Counted from the stretch's first letter, positions 1 through 7,273 are shown. The stretch: DNA of 58,287 nucleotides from QVMP01 sp047974325 (GCA_047974325.1 JBKECE010000226.1:1-58287); one strand, 5' to 3'. The notes: generated by a model from the letters alone, not told the origin. A program made the numbers and translations.

Positions 1-2
1 AT

Positions 3-137
3 AAAGTAAAATTCGAACGTGTGGGAGAACTTGCCGGAAGTGTCATTCACAATAAAGATGATGCAGCAGCAATTATAGCAGAATTAGTAAAATATCTAAA
101 AGAAGAAAACCAAGATGGCAACACAAAAACAGATTGA
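3..137 (+). CDS. 3' end of an unknown gene, truncated by the window edge
   Basis: An open frame runs from the first bases to a TGA at 135-137 and encodes about 44 residues, ending in a charged tail (KYLKEENQDGNTKTD). Its stop lies inside the next gene, whose ATG is at 115, so the two overlap by 23 nt as tightly packed phage genes do. I do not recognise the fragment. From its position just before an endolysin it could be the end of a phage structural or holin-type gene, but nothing in the residues proves that. Confidence 0.35.
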   Translation, partial: KVKFERVGELAGSVIHNKDDAAAIIAELVKYLKEENQDGNTKTD

Positions 138-665
138 TTTTATAAAAACAGTTTATCCGGCAGCAAAGAAATTGCACATGGATAAACCGAACGACTCCAT
201 ACACCCAATCTTTGAAACAGCGCAAGCAGCTCTGGAGAGGGGTTGGAACTTAGAAGGTAAGCTGCCTAATAACTTGTTCGCTATAACAAAAGGTAGCTCA
301 TGGACAAGCAAAACGCAATTGGTTAGGACAACCGAATATTTCGGCAATCCGAATGTAAAATTCAAATTTCCTGAGATGGTGGTCGGAAAACCTGAAAAGC
401 TATCGAACGGTAACTATAAATACATATAGTATACCGCCTGTTTCGGGTATATGATACATTGGAAGATTGTTTATACGATCATCAGACATTATTCCGTAAG
501 TCTGGTTATGCTGATGCTTGGCCATATCGTAATGATCCGAGAGAGTTTGTAAAACAATTGATGGACAATACTGGATGGAAATATGCAACCGGACCTGAGT
601 ATGTTAAGATTACTCTGTCTATAATAAACACAGTTGAGCAAATCGTTAAAGAGCAAGGATTATGA
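115..665 (+). pseudogene. Glucosaminidase-type phage endolysin, broken by a frameshift
   Basis: The first part (115-429) reads as the N-terminal half of a GH73-like glucosaminidase that cuts the peptidoglycan glycan strand. It has the AQAALERGW motif with the expected catalytic Glu, then a LPNNLFAIT segment typical of phage and FlgJ-like enzymes. The frame ends at a TAG at 427-429. The second half continues in another frame (from about 423 to 665): FRVYDTLEDCLYDHQ, then a DAWPYRNDP block, which is the normal C-terminal half of this domain. Removing two bases from the AT-rich run around 423-427 would join them into one protein of about 180 residues, the usual size of a single-domain endolysin. 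The inactive state could be real prophage decay or a sequencing error. Confidence 0.7.
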
Positions 666-875
666 ACGAAGATTTCTTTATTTCAAGATAAATTCATCTA
701 TAAATACAAAGATAAATTATTGAAAGATACAATAAATATAACCGACACTATTCGTATACCATATTCGGTTAAAGGCGATGTCGAATATATAAGTCGAGTT
801 AAATGGTGGTATAAAGCATCTCTTTGGTTTACGTTGCTTGTATTGGTTGTATTTGCTTTCAAAATTGTATCTTAG
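662..875 (+). pseudogene. Small phage membrane protein (Rz/spanin-like), frameshifted
   Basis: An ATG at 662 overlaps the endolysin stop but its frame ends after nine codons. The neighbouring frame (666-875) stays open and encodes a charged stretch (KFIYKYKDKLLKDT), a TDTIRIPYSV segment and a C-terminal hydrophobic helix (WFTLLVLVVFAF). This layout, right behind an endolysin, matches the small spanin/Rz-like lysis proteins of Bacteroides prophages, as far as I recall the family. One lost base near 685-692 would explain the split. The last eight codons and the stop are encoded by the first, degenerate CRISPR repeat, so the original end of the gene may be missing. The family call is tentative. 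Confidence 0.4.
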
Positions 876-1428
876 TTCATTGAAATACATCTCAACCCCT
901 GTAACAATAAGATTACCAATAGTTGTGATTTGCTTTCAAAATTGTATCTTAGTTCATTGAAATACATCTTTTCAATTTCTTTGAAATAGATCCGGGAAGT
1001 TGTGATTTGCTTTCAAAATTGTATCTTAGTTCATTGAAATACATCTGAAGAATTAAGGCAGGTTATTTATGACCGTTGTGATTTGCTTTCAAAATTGTAT
1101 CTTAGTTCATTGAAATACATCGGGAGGATAACGGTAATATTAAGTCAGGAGTTGTGATTTGCTTTCAAAATTGTATCTTAGTTCATTGAAATACATCCGA
1201 GGCAGCTCAAGGCAATGCCGACGAAGTGTTGTGATTTGCTTTCAAAATTGTATCTTAGTTCATTGAAATACATCGTAGCTTAAAATTGGATGTTGGAAGA
1301 TATTGTTGTGATTTGCTTTCAAAATTGTATCTTAGTTCATTGAAATACATCATATTAGCTTATTTAGGAATAAGAGGTATAGTTGTGATTTGCTTTCAAA
1401 ATTGTATCTTAGTTCATTGAAATACATC
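846..1428 (+). CRISPR. Type II-C CRISPR array, 8 repeats and 7 spacers
   Basis: Seven identical 47-nt repeats start at 922, 999, 1075, 1151, 1228, 1305 and 1382. An eighth, at 846-891, lacks one G in its first eight bases. Spacers are 29-30 nt: 892-921, 969-998, 1046-1074, 1122-1150, 1198-1227, 1275-1304 and 1352-1381. The repeat starts GTTGTGATTTGCTTTC and closely resembles the 47-nt type II repeat of Bacteroides fragilis. Its first 15 paired bases are the exact complement of the tracrRNA anti-repeat at 7341-7355, so crRNAs read on the plus strand. The degenerate repeat at the left suggests the old (trailer) end is there and the acquisition end lies next to cas2. No spacer matches elsewhere in this window by eye. 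Confidence 0.98.
923..952 (+). promoter_or_regulatory. Promoter element inside each CRISPR repeat (example: second repeat)
   Basis: Repeat positions 2-4 are TTG, and positions 24-31 are TATCTTAG, separated by exactly 19 nt. This is one base from the Bacteroidetes consensus TTG-N19-TAnnTTTG. A start about 6 nt beyond the -7 box would lie about 10 nt upstream of the spacer, as in Neisseria where each repeat carries a promoter. The same element recurs in all seven intact repeats. In the first repeat the missing G shortens the spacing to 18. The promoter reading is an inference from the motif. Confidence 0.5.
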
Positions 1429-1459
1429 ATGCCACTATATAAATACATGTATTTCAGTG
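1415..1459 (+). repeat. Inverted repeat joining the last CRISPR repeat to the flanking DNA
   Basis: The end of the last repeat (1415-1427, CATTGAAATACAT) can pair with 1447-1459 (ATGTATTTCAGTG) over 13 bp with a single G-U pair. It lies at the cas2-side end of the array, where the acquisition leader is expected. It could be a leader anchor for Cas1-Cas2 or an RNA hairpin that ends array transcripts. The rest of 1460-1504 is AT-rich with no clear motif. Confidence 0.4.
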
Positions 1460-1504
1460 TGTTGAAAACAGTATTAGCTTTTATAAAATTGATGAATTTC
1501 AAAT

Positions 1505-1532
1505 AAAAATCCCGATTAAAGTCGGGATTTTT
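1505..1532. terminator. Bidirectional terminator between array and cas2
   Basis: A 7-bp stem (ATCCCGA at 1509-1515 with TCGGGAT at 1522-1528) is flanked by A-run and T-run on both sides, so it can end transcripts coming from the array (plus) and from the cas operon (minus, stop at 1538). Confidence 0.8.
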
Positions 1533-1537
1533 ATTTT

Positions 1538-1876
1538 CTAAAACAGTTCAAGTTGCTGAGCTCCTGTTTGTTTAATTTCGGGACTTTTTCCATAAAATAA
1601 CTCCATCGTTCCAAATTGTTTATCTGTAATACAGAGTATTCCGACATGCCCTTTTGCCGGAAGAAAATTCTTCACTCGTTTGATATGTACATTAGCATTC
1701 TCAATACTCATACAGTGTCGCAAATAAGTCGAAAATTGGAACATGGTAAATCCATCTCGCTGTAAGTTCTTTCTAAAATCAGCGTATACCTTTCTATCCT
1801 TCTTTGTCTCGGTAGGTAAATCAAATAATACTAAAACCCACATAATACGGTATTGATTTAATCGGTCTTGCTCCAT
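1538..1876 (-). CDS. cas2: CRISPR-associated endonuclease Cas2
   Basis: The 112-residue product has the Cas2 ferredoxin-like start, MWVLVLFDLPTET, in which the Asp is the conserved metal ligand, followed by a basic helix (RKVYADFRKNLQRDGF). It forms the Cas1-Cas2 complex that inserts new spacers into the adjacent array. It starts 12 nt after the cas1 stop and is the last gene of the cas9-cas1-cas2 order typical of type II-C (no csn2 or cas4 is present). The length is normal for type II Cas2. Confidence 0.95.
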   Translation of the reverse strand: MEQDRLNQYRIMWVLVLFDLPTETKKDRKVYADFRKNLQRDGFTMFQFSTYLRHCMSIENANVHIKRVKNFLPAKGHVGILCITDKQFGTMELFYGKSPEIKQTGAQQLELF

Positions 1877-1888
1877 ATAACCTAGGGA

Positions 1889-2824
1889 TTAGAATAATTC
1901 GGGATATTTAATTTTACGTAACTTCCCTTCGAAACATTGATTTAGGGATGCAGTTGTCTGACCTGCGGCAATCATCAAGGGGCTTTTTTGTTTTCCCATC
2001 ATCACATCTATTGTTGGTATTTGTAGCAGTTTGCTTTTTAACGAAGTTGTTAATTCGGTATAATCCTCACCACTATCCACTATCGATAAAACTAATTCGT
2101 CGACAAATGGACGATATGGTTCCATTATATCATCTGCCAGGCAGTAAGCATTGTAACGATTATGGTGATGTATACCTAATGTTGGCAATAAACCACTTGC
2201 CACTAACGAGCGGGCAATAACTGCACGAAGAATAGCATATCCGTAGTTTAGCAGGTTATTAGGTGGATTCCCTTCTCTGTCTCTTGTGAAATTATCAATC
2301 TGAGGAAAAGCTTCTTTCCAATAATATGCGGCAGCACGTCCTTCAAAGTTATCAGGATCACCACTTTTTACTTCTCCAGCCCAATATATTATATTACGGA
2401 CATTACAAGACCTAAATTTTTTCAATACTTCAGCCTGATTTGTTATTTTGGCTTTTATAGTTTGCTGCCATAAGTTTTTCTTTAGAGGATCAGAAGCATT
2501 GATTTGTGAGTTAAATCTTTCGCTTTGTGTTTTGTTTCCACATAATGGGAGCATCAGCCCCACAGGCATTCGACTACTATCGCAAGTTAACAAAGCTGTG
2601 TTGTTATCCAACAGTTTTTCTATAAGCCCATGCGTTATAGTTATTTGTTTATGATCAAGTACAACTACTCCTAAATCTTCTATTGGAAAAATCGTTTCAC
2701 TTGCTTTTTTGAAATTTTCGGGTAAAGTGTCGTTTTTCTCAACTTCCGGTAGTTTTATTACCAATTGATTATTTCGCATACTGAGGTATGCTGGATTTCC
2801 AAAATAAAGTGTCTTTTTTATCAT
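1889..2824 (-). CDS. cas1: CRISPR-associated endonuclease Cas1 (type II)
   Basis: This 311-residue protein is the spacer integrase. Its N-terminal beta-domain starts MIKKTLYFGNPAYLS. The helical catalytic domain includes the GRAAAYYWKEAFP segment and the HHHNRYNAYCLADDIMEPYRPF block, which carry the conserved Glu, His and Asp metal ligands of Cas1. It works with Cas2 and probably with Cas9 and tracrRNA for PAM-aware acquisition, as known in other type II systems. I see no good consensus promoter directly upstream on this strand, so it may be co-transcribed from cas9 across the 333-nt gap or use a weak promoter there. Confidence 0.97.
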   Translation of the reverse strand: MIKKTLYFGNPAYLSMRNNQLVIKLPEVEKNDTLPENFKKASETIFPIEDLGVVVLDHKQITITHGLIEKLLDNNTALLTCDSSRMPVGLMLPLCGNKTQSERFNSQINASDPLKKNLWQQTIKAKITNQAEVLKKFRSCNVRNIIYWAGEVKSGDPDNFEGRAAAYYWKEAFPQIDNFTRDREGNPPNNLLNYGYAILRAVIARSLVASGLLPTLGIHHHNRYNAYCLADDIMEPYRPFVDELVLSIVDSGEDYTELTTSLKSKLLQIPTIDVMMGKQKSPLMIAAGQTTASLNQCFEGKLRKIKYPELF

Positions 2825-2902
2825 AGATTAAAGATTTAATTACCATAAAACACAACTAAACAAATAATTAAAGAAAAACTATACAATTTATTGTTTATGG
2901 AC

Positions 2903-2932
2903 TTGATAATATAAAATATCTTATTATATTTG
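2903..2932 (+). promoter_or_regulatory. Consensus promoter of the cas9-cas1 intergenic RNA
   Basis: TTG at 2903-2905 and TATATTTG at 2925-2932 are separated by exactly 19 nt, a perfect match to the Bacteroidetes sigma-factor consensus. The expected start is about 2938-2941. The -33 TTG is inside the 11-bp sequence (2898-2908) that is complementary to the guide-like part of the RNA this promoter would make. Confidence 0.75.
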
Positions 2933-2978
2933 TATTTTGTTATTCAAAATTATAAATAACAATAAAAAAGGAACATTC

Positions 2979-3089
2979 ATGTATGTTGGGTATTCTCTTC
3001 ATTTAGAGAGTACCACCTTTGAATTGAATATACGGCAATCTATATTTCGAAATGGATTTTATATTATTGAATATCAAGTCCAGTTGTGA
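2979..3089 (+). CDS. Possible 36-residue ORF within the intergenic RNA
   Basis: An ATG at 2979, preceded by an AAAAAGGAAC stretch, opens a frame of 36 codons that ends with a TGA formed by the repeat-like sequence (3087-3089). The product resembles nothing I know and has no signal peptide or membrane segment. In DNA this AT-rich a frame of this length arises by chance fairly often, and the frame runs through the hairpin and guide. It may be a leader peptide, or not translated at all. Confidence 0.18.
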   Translation: MYVGYSLHLESTTFELNIRQSIFRNGFYIIEYQVQL

Positions 3090-3098
3090 TTTGCTTTT
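3083..3098 (+). repeat. Orphan partial CRISPR repeat
   Basis: Fifteen bases identical to the start of the array repeat (GTTGTGATTTGCTTT), followed by T where the repeat has C, so a G-U pair with the tracrRNA is still possible. Similarity stops right there, at the end of the core repeat:anti-repeat duplex. There is no second copy nearby, so it is not a normal array unit. Confidence 0.85.
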
Positions 3099-3120
3099 AT
3101 TGTTTAATAGATTGCTATTT

Positions 3121-3152
3121 ACACCCCAAACCTATATGGCTTGGGGTGTTTG
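3121..3152. terminator. Hairpin at the end of cas9 and of the intergenic RNA
   Basis: A 9-bp perfect stem (ACACCCCAA at 3121-3129 with TTGGGGTGT at 3141-3149) lies 9 nt beyond the cas9 stop. Only a short T-rich tail follows on the plus strand and a TAAAT on the minus strand, so it may act weakly in both directions. Some read-through from cas9 to cas1 is plausible. Confidence 0.65.
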
Positions 3153-3157
3153 GTTAT

Positions 3158-6100
3158 TCATTCTCCGACATCCACTATTTGTCCAATATGGTTTATTCTG
3201 ACTTTTAAAATATTATTAATTCCATTTAACCCTAATCTCAACCACGTAATTCCTTTCAGAGAATTATTATTTTCAACATTAGTTTCTAAATGATGCCTAA
3301 AGAAATAATCTTTGTTAGTAAATTTCTGCACCCGAAATAAATTTGGACTAATCTCAGCATATTTATCGGGATCTTTCAAATCAATGCCATGAGGATCGAA
3401 TCCTGTTTTAGGATTTGGAAAAACAAAATACTCATTTTGTTTCATAGTAAACAAAAACTTCCAACCCTCACTTTGTTTATAAGTCTTATCAACAATTGGC
3501 AATTCTTGATTGGCTCTCATTGTTGCTTCATAAAACGAAACAACCACTTCTTGCAGGTTGCCTTCATTGTCTTTATAAATAGCAACATGATGGTTGTTTC
3601 CGGTATTTATAAAATCCACAGGTTGTTTTTTACCTTTTTTATCTAATATCAAATTACCGTCTTTATCTTTTTTGTCGTGCAATGAGTTAGCATTGTTAAT
3701 CCCCCGAATAGTTACTCTTTTGATAGAAATACCTTTGTCCTTATTCAACCAAATAGGGTTTTCGTCCAAATTTGAAAATGCTTTCTTCGGATCGTTATCA
3801 TATTCTTTCAGTCGAGTTTCTAAAATAATGCGAATACCCGAATCGATCACTTTGTCTAATTTGAGATCGGGGCTAATCTCTTTACGAATTGTATAGATCG
3901 TTTCAATATCTACAATCTTCACTTTTTCAGGAATACACTCCGTTTGTAGTTTATCCAAATAAATGGGATTCTTAGCTAAAGCATTTTTTCCTGTGAACGC
4001 CTTTTTGGGATCATTCCCGAATGCTGCTAATCGAACTAAAAGACCTTCACGATAACGTTTGCTTGCGACTTTAGCTATTTGTATTTCATCGAATCCGCCA
4101 CCCACTTTTTCCTCTTTTACAACAGGACATTGAATACTACCATAGATAGTTTCGTTATGTAACTGTCCACGCGGCGTAAGTTTCTTCTTCTTATTTATTC
4201 CACCCGACTTTTTCGTTTTATTTACGTTTATAGTAACTACTTTGTTCTTTGCTTTTATAGAGACCAGAGTATTTTCTAACTGTCTTTTTGCTTCGGCTCT
4301 GAAATCGTTTATTTTTATTGGTGCCTTAAATCTCAACTTGCCCTTGTTGTCTCTCTCTAATTCTTTTCTTTCTATACCATAGATGTCACTCGTCTTGTCA
4401 CTTCGTGCATTCAGATTATTGAGATATTGTATAAAACTCCTTTTAGTGAAGGCTACTGTAAGAGCATCCATGGCGTGATGACGATGGTCGCTGCGCTTCG
4501 TCCAGTCTGTAATGCGTTTTATCTTATGCCCTTCTCTGTTTTCGATGATCTCGGTCAATCCAAGCTTATCGTACTTATCCCAGTTAAGTTCCTGCATCAC
4601 GTCTATGAGTTGCCAATCTTCGCGTAACCGGGCGGTAATAGCACCTGTTGTGGAAACTACATCTTTCACCAATTCCTCTAACATTTCTTTAGCCTTCTTA
4701 GCTATGTATTGTGTATCATTTAAGTCGCGATTGATGAACCCTTCGCCAATACTACTGCTGTCCATCATTAGTTTGGTGTATTTTGCTTTAGCTATCAGAT
4801 CCTGTTGATAAAGTGCTTCTATTCGCTTTTTATATTCATCCAAACCTTCCGCACCGTACTTTGTCGAAACATAATCATAAGCAGTATCATTTCCTTTCTC
4901 CCTATTTATACTGCTAAGTTCTAATGTCTTATTCGAAAACGAATCGTCAAATAATCGGGCTTGAGGAATAATATGTTCTATATCAAATTCTTTAGAGAAA
5001 AGTTTATCAGGCGAAATATATGTATTGGAATAAAGGGTATGATATCCGTTATTCTTCAACTCATCATACAACTTATAACGTATGATATCATTATGGCTGA
5101 CACGCGGCAATCCGAATTTGGTTCTAATTATTTTCCTATATTCTTCGTGATTGGTGGCGGCTTTATTCATGGCAGCAGTCATTTTCTCACGTTGCTTAGC
5201 GTTCTTCTTAAGTTCTCTGGCTAGTTCTATCCGAATTTCATCAGGTTTTCCGTATGTGTCTATAATAGAATTGATAACGTTTACCATCTGGTTCAGTATT
5301 TTTTCTACCACAGGGTTACGCAAACTATTTTTAGGCAGAATTTCCAATCTGTCTTTGTACACTCTAGAATGTCTATCATATACTTTTTCACATGCCTTAT
5401 CATATTTATACCCTTCTTTCATATATGGTAATATTTTCCGAATAGCTTTTGTACTAAGGCTTCCATAATCGTCCTGAAATGAAACATTAGCTAAGATATG
5501 GGCATACTCTTTATCGAAACCATACAAGTCTGATAATTTTTGAACCAGTTTCTCATTTCCGGTATTTGATTGATCCCCTTCGAATGAATATAATAAATGC
5601 CATAGCTGAAAAAATGCCTGTTTCTCAAAAGCACCGCCTTCCAATGCAGAATCGAATGTAAGAATAGCTGTATTATAACCTAATCCATCGAAAACGGATT
5701 TCACTTTCGCCAAAACGTCTTTTGGCTCCATCTTCTGAAAGTCATATTTACCATGACCACTCTGTTCAATAATCTTTTGATATGCTTCAAATAAAGCTGC
5801 TTGTGTTCTGTTACCCTCTATAGTCTCTATATTTATTTCTAACTCTTTATGGGTTTTATATAATAGCTTCAAAGCATCAGTGCCCTTCAATTCTTTTTTT
5901 AGGCTTAGTTCTTCAAATAACGTTTCTTTTTCTTCCTGATTCAAAAAACGCTTTGCTAAAATATTATTCTTGTCTGTGATCTCAATATTATTGAGTACTT
6001 GCCATATTTTAAACTCTTGAAATATGGGAGAAGATTTGGGACATACTCTCATCCCATTAATTTTAATATTCTTCTTTCCGTCTTCGATTATTTCAATTTG

Positions 6101-7243
6101 TTTACTTTCAAACTCGCAAAAACTAATCAAACCCTTTTGACTTTTCAGTTTTCGTTGATAGAAAATAATCACATCCCTTATTTCATTTTTTAACTTAGGG
6201 GTTAGTATAGGATAAAATTTAGCTTGTGTTTCCCAGATGGTTTCGAATTCATTCAAATAGTCTTGTCTATAAAATACCTGACTTTTCAATCGAGTATGTG
6301 GGTTTTTAGCCAATTGTTCCATCAAGAATTGTCCTACCGTCTGTTTATTAAAAAACAATTCTTTACTTCTATCACTTATGGCTCCTAGATAGCCACTCGA
6401 ATTATTAACTGCTCCCTCCAATTCACTAATAACAAAGGCTACTTCTTCGGCTGTCAGTTGCTTCGTCAATCCGTCTACACGCCATTTAAAGGCTTGCAAA
6501 CGTTTGTCTTTATCTTTATTCTCGGCTGTATAAAGTTCATAAATATTCTTGAAAATATCGGATGTTACCTTTTTTGTTTTTCCTTCTATCTTTTGCTTAA
6601 ATTGTTCTGTGAGTATATTGGGATAAAACTGTTTCTGAAAATCCCATATTCGGTCAAGCTCAGCTTGTAGATCGGAGCGATAAAAATCGGGAATAAATTT
6701 TTTACCCTCTTTCAACAGCATATACGTCAATTGTCCGGGTGTGAGGTTCTCTTCATACAACCGCCTTGCCACTTCCATACCATCTATTAATTGCCCTTCA
6801 TCCTGAGATTTAGCCTTGCGACTGCTTTTATAGCCTCGCTTTTTATTAATCATCAGCAATATTTGAGCAAACTGATGTAATGTCACTTGTTCTGTGGCTG
6901 CTTTAGCTCTAAAATGATAAGTTTGAAATGTAGTGTTATTTCCATGTTCAGATAAGATACTATCATCAGATATAAAACCATGCTGTTTTAAGAGTTCAAT
7001 CAGATTTTTCCGTCGTAGCTTGTAACGTTGAAGATTTCTACGCATACTTCGTTTAAGAGTTCTATCAGCATTGGTTGTTATACTCTTTCCTTTCTCAAAA
7101 TTGGATGATTCATCAACGGTGAGAGGATTTACTCTTACACCAAGTTTAACAATGGATGATATTTCATTGTCTTTTTCTGCTTCATTGACCAATGCCCAAC
7201 CGATGGATGCAACACCCAAATCTAATCCTAATATCTTTTTCAT
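3158..7243 (-). CDS. cas9: CRISPR-associated endonuclease Cas9, type II-C
   Basis: This 1361-residue RNA-guided DNA endonuclease is complete. RuvC-I starts at LGLDLGVASIGWAL with Asp8, and an Arg-rich bridge helix (RRNLQRYKLRRKN) follows at about 70. RuvC-II has IRIELARE with Glu673. The HNH domain has DIEHIIPQ with His757. RuvC-III has HHAMDAL with His922 and Asp926. All catalytic residues are present, so it should cut both strands. The C-terminal 400 residues hold the PAM-interacting region. The size and the cas9-cas1-cas2 order fit the large Bacteroidetes II-C group. A TATCTTTA box at 7266-7273 is a likely promoter and the tracrRNA is divergent upstream. The PAM cannot be read from this sequence. 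Confidence 0.98.
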   Translation of the reverse strand: MKKILGLDLGVASIGWALVNEAEKDNEISSIVKLGVRVNPLTVDESSNFEKGKSITTNADRTLKRSMRRNLQRYKLRRKNLIELLKQHGFISDDSILSEHGNNTTFQTYHFRAKAATEQVTLHQFAQILLMINKKRGYKSSRKAKSQDEGQLIDGMEVARRLYEENLTPGQLTYMLLKEGKKFIPDFYRSDLQAELDRIWDFQKQFYPNILTEQFKQKIEGKTKKVTSDIFKNIYELYTAENKDKDKRLQAFKWRVDGLTKQLTAEEVAFVISELEGAVNNSSGYLGAISDRSKELFFNKQTVGQFLMEQLAKNPHTRLKSQVFYRQDYLNEFETIWETQAKFYPILTPKLKNEIRDVIIFYQRKLKSQKGLISFCEFESKQIEIIEDGKKNIKINGMRVCPKSSPIFQEFKIWQVLNNIEITDKNNILAKRFLNQEEKETLFEELSLKKELKGTDALKLLYKTHKELEINIETIEGNRTQAALFEAYQKIIEQSGHGKYDFQKMEPKDVLAKVKSVFDGLGYNTAILTFDSALEGGAFEKQAFFQLWHLLYSFEGDQSNTGNEKLVQKLSDLYGFDKEYAHILANVSFQDDYGSLSTKAIRKILPYMKEGYKYDKACEKVYDRHSRVYKDRLEILPKNSLRNPVVEKILNQMVNVINSIIDTYGKPDEIRIELARELKKNAKQREKMTAAMNKAATNHEEYRKIIRTKFGLPRVSHNDIIRYKLYDELKNNGYHTLYSNTYISPDKLFSKEFDIEHIIPQARLFDDSFSNKTLELSSINREKGNDTAYDYVSTKYGAEGLDEYKKRIEALYQQDLIAKAKYTKLMMDSSSIGEGFINRDLNDTQYIAKKAKEMLEELVKDVVSTTGAITARLREDWQLIDVMQELNWDKYDKLGLTEIIENREGHKIKRITDWTKRSDHRHHAMDALTVAFTKRSFIQYLNNLNARSDKTSDIYGIERKELERDNKGKLRFKAPIKINDFRAEAKRQLENTLVSIKAKNKVVTINVNKTKKSGGINKKKKLTPRGQLHNETIYGSIQCPVVKEEKVGGGFDEIQIAKVASKRYREGLLVRLAAFGNDPKKAFTGKNALAKNPIYLDKLQTECIPEKVKIVDIETIYTIRKEISPDLKLDKVIDSGIRIILETRLKEYDNDPKKAFSNLDENPIWLNKDKGISIKRVTIRGINNANSLHDKKDKDGNLILDKKGKKQPVDFINTGNNHHVAIYKDNEGNLQEVVVSFYEATMRANQELPIVDKTYKQSEGWKFLFTMKQNEYFVFPNPKTGFDPHGIDLKDPDKYAEISPNLFRVQKFTNKDYFFRHHLETNVENNNSLKGITWLRLGLNGINNILKVRINHIGQIVDVGE

Positions 7244-7265
7244 AATATCCTTTTTATCAAACCCT

Positions 7266-7273
7266 TAAAGATA
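7266..7273 (-). promoter_or_regulatory. Likely -7 box of cas9
   Basis: On the minus strand this reads TATCTTTA, one base from TAnnTTTG, about 23 nt before the cas9 ATG. No TTG is found at the ideal distance, so the promoter is probably weak. Confidence 0.4.

Larger units (their letters stand above)
2939..3155 (+). ncRNA. Candidate guide RNA (scaRNA/CreR-like) between cas9 and cas1
   Basis: A plus-strand RNA of about 215 nt is predicted from the promoter at 2903-2932 to the hairpin at 3121-3149. It contains a 10-bp hairpin (2989-2998 with 3005-3014), a guide-like stretch (about 3053-3082), 15 nt of the CRISPR repeat (3083-3097), and a 9-bp long-range stem (3035-3043 with 3107-3115) enclosing guide and repeat. 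The retained repeat part is exactly the part that pairs with the tracrRNA anti-repeat. The last 11 guide bases (TATCAAGTCCA, 3072-3082) are complementary to 2898-2908 over the RNA's own -33 box. Inference: with tracrRNA it loads Cas9 and directs binding without cutting at this promoter. It could instead be a relic of an old array. Confidence 0.55.

Noticed and set aside
3083..3098. Second, minimal CRISPR array between cas9 and cas1
   Set aside because: Only 15 bases of the repeat occur, once. There is no second repeat and no full-length copy within the gap, so it is not an array. It is reported as a guide-RNA candidate instead.
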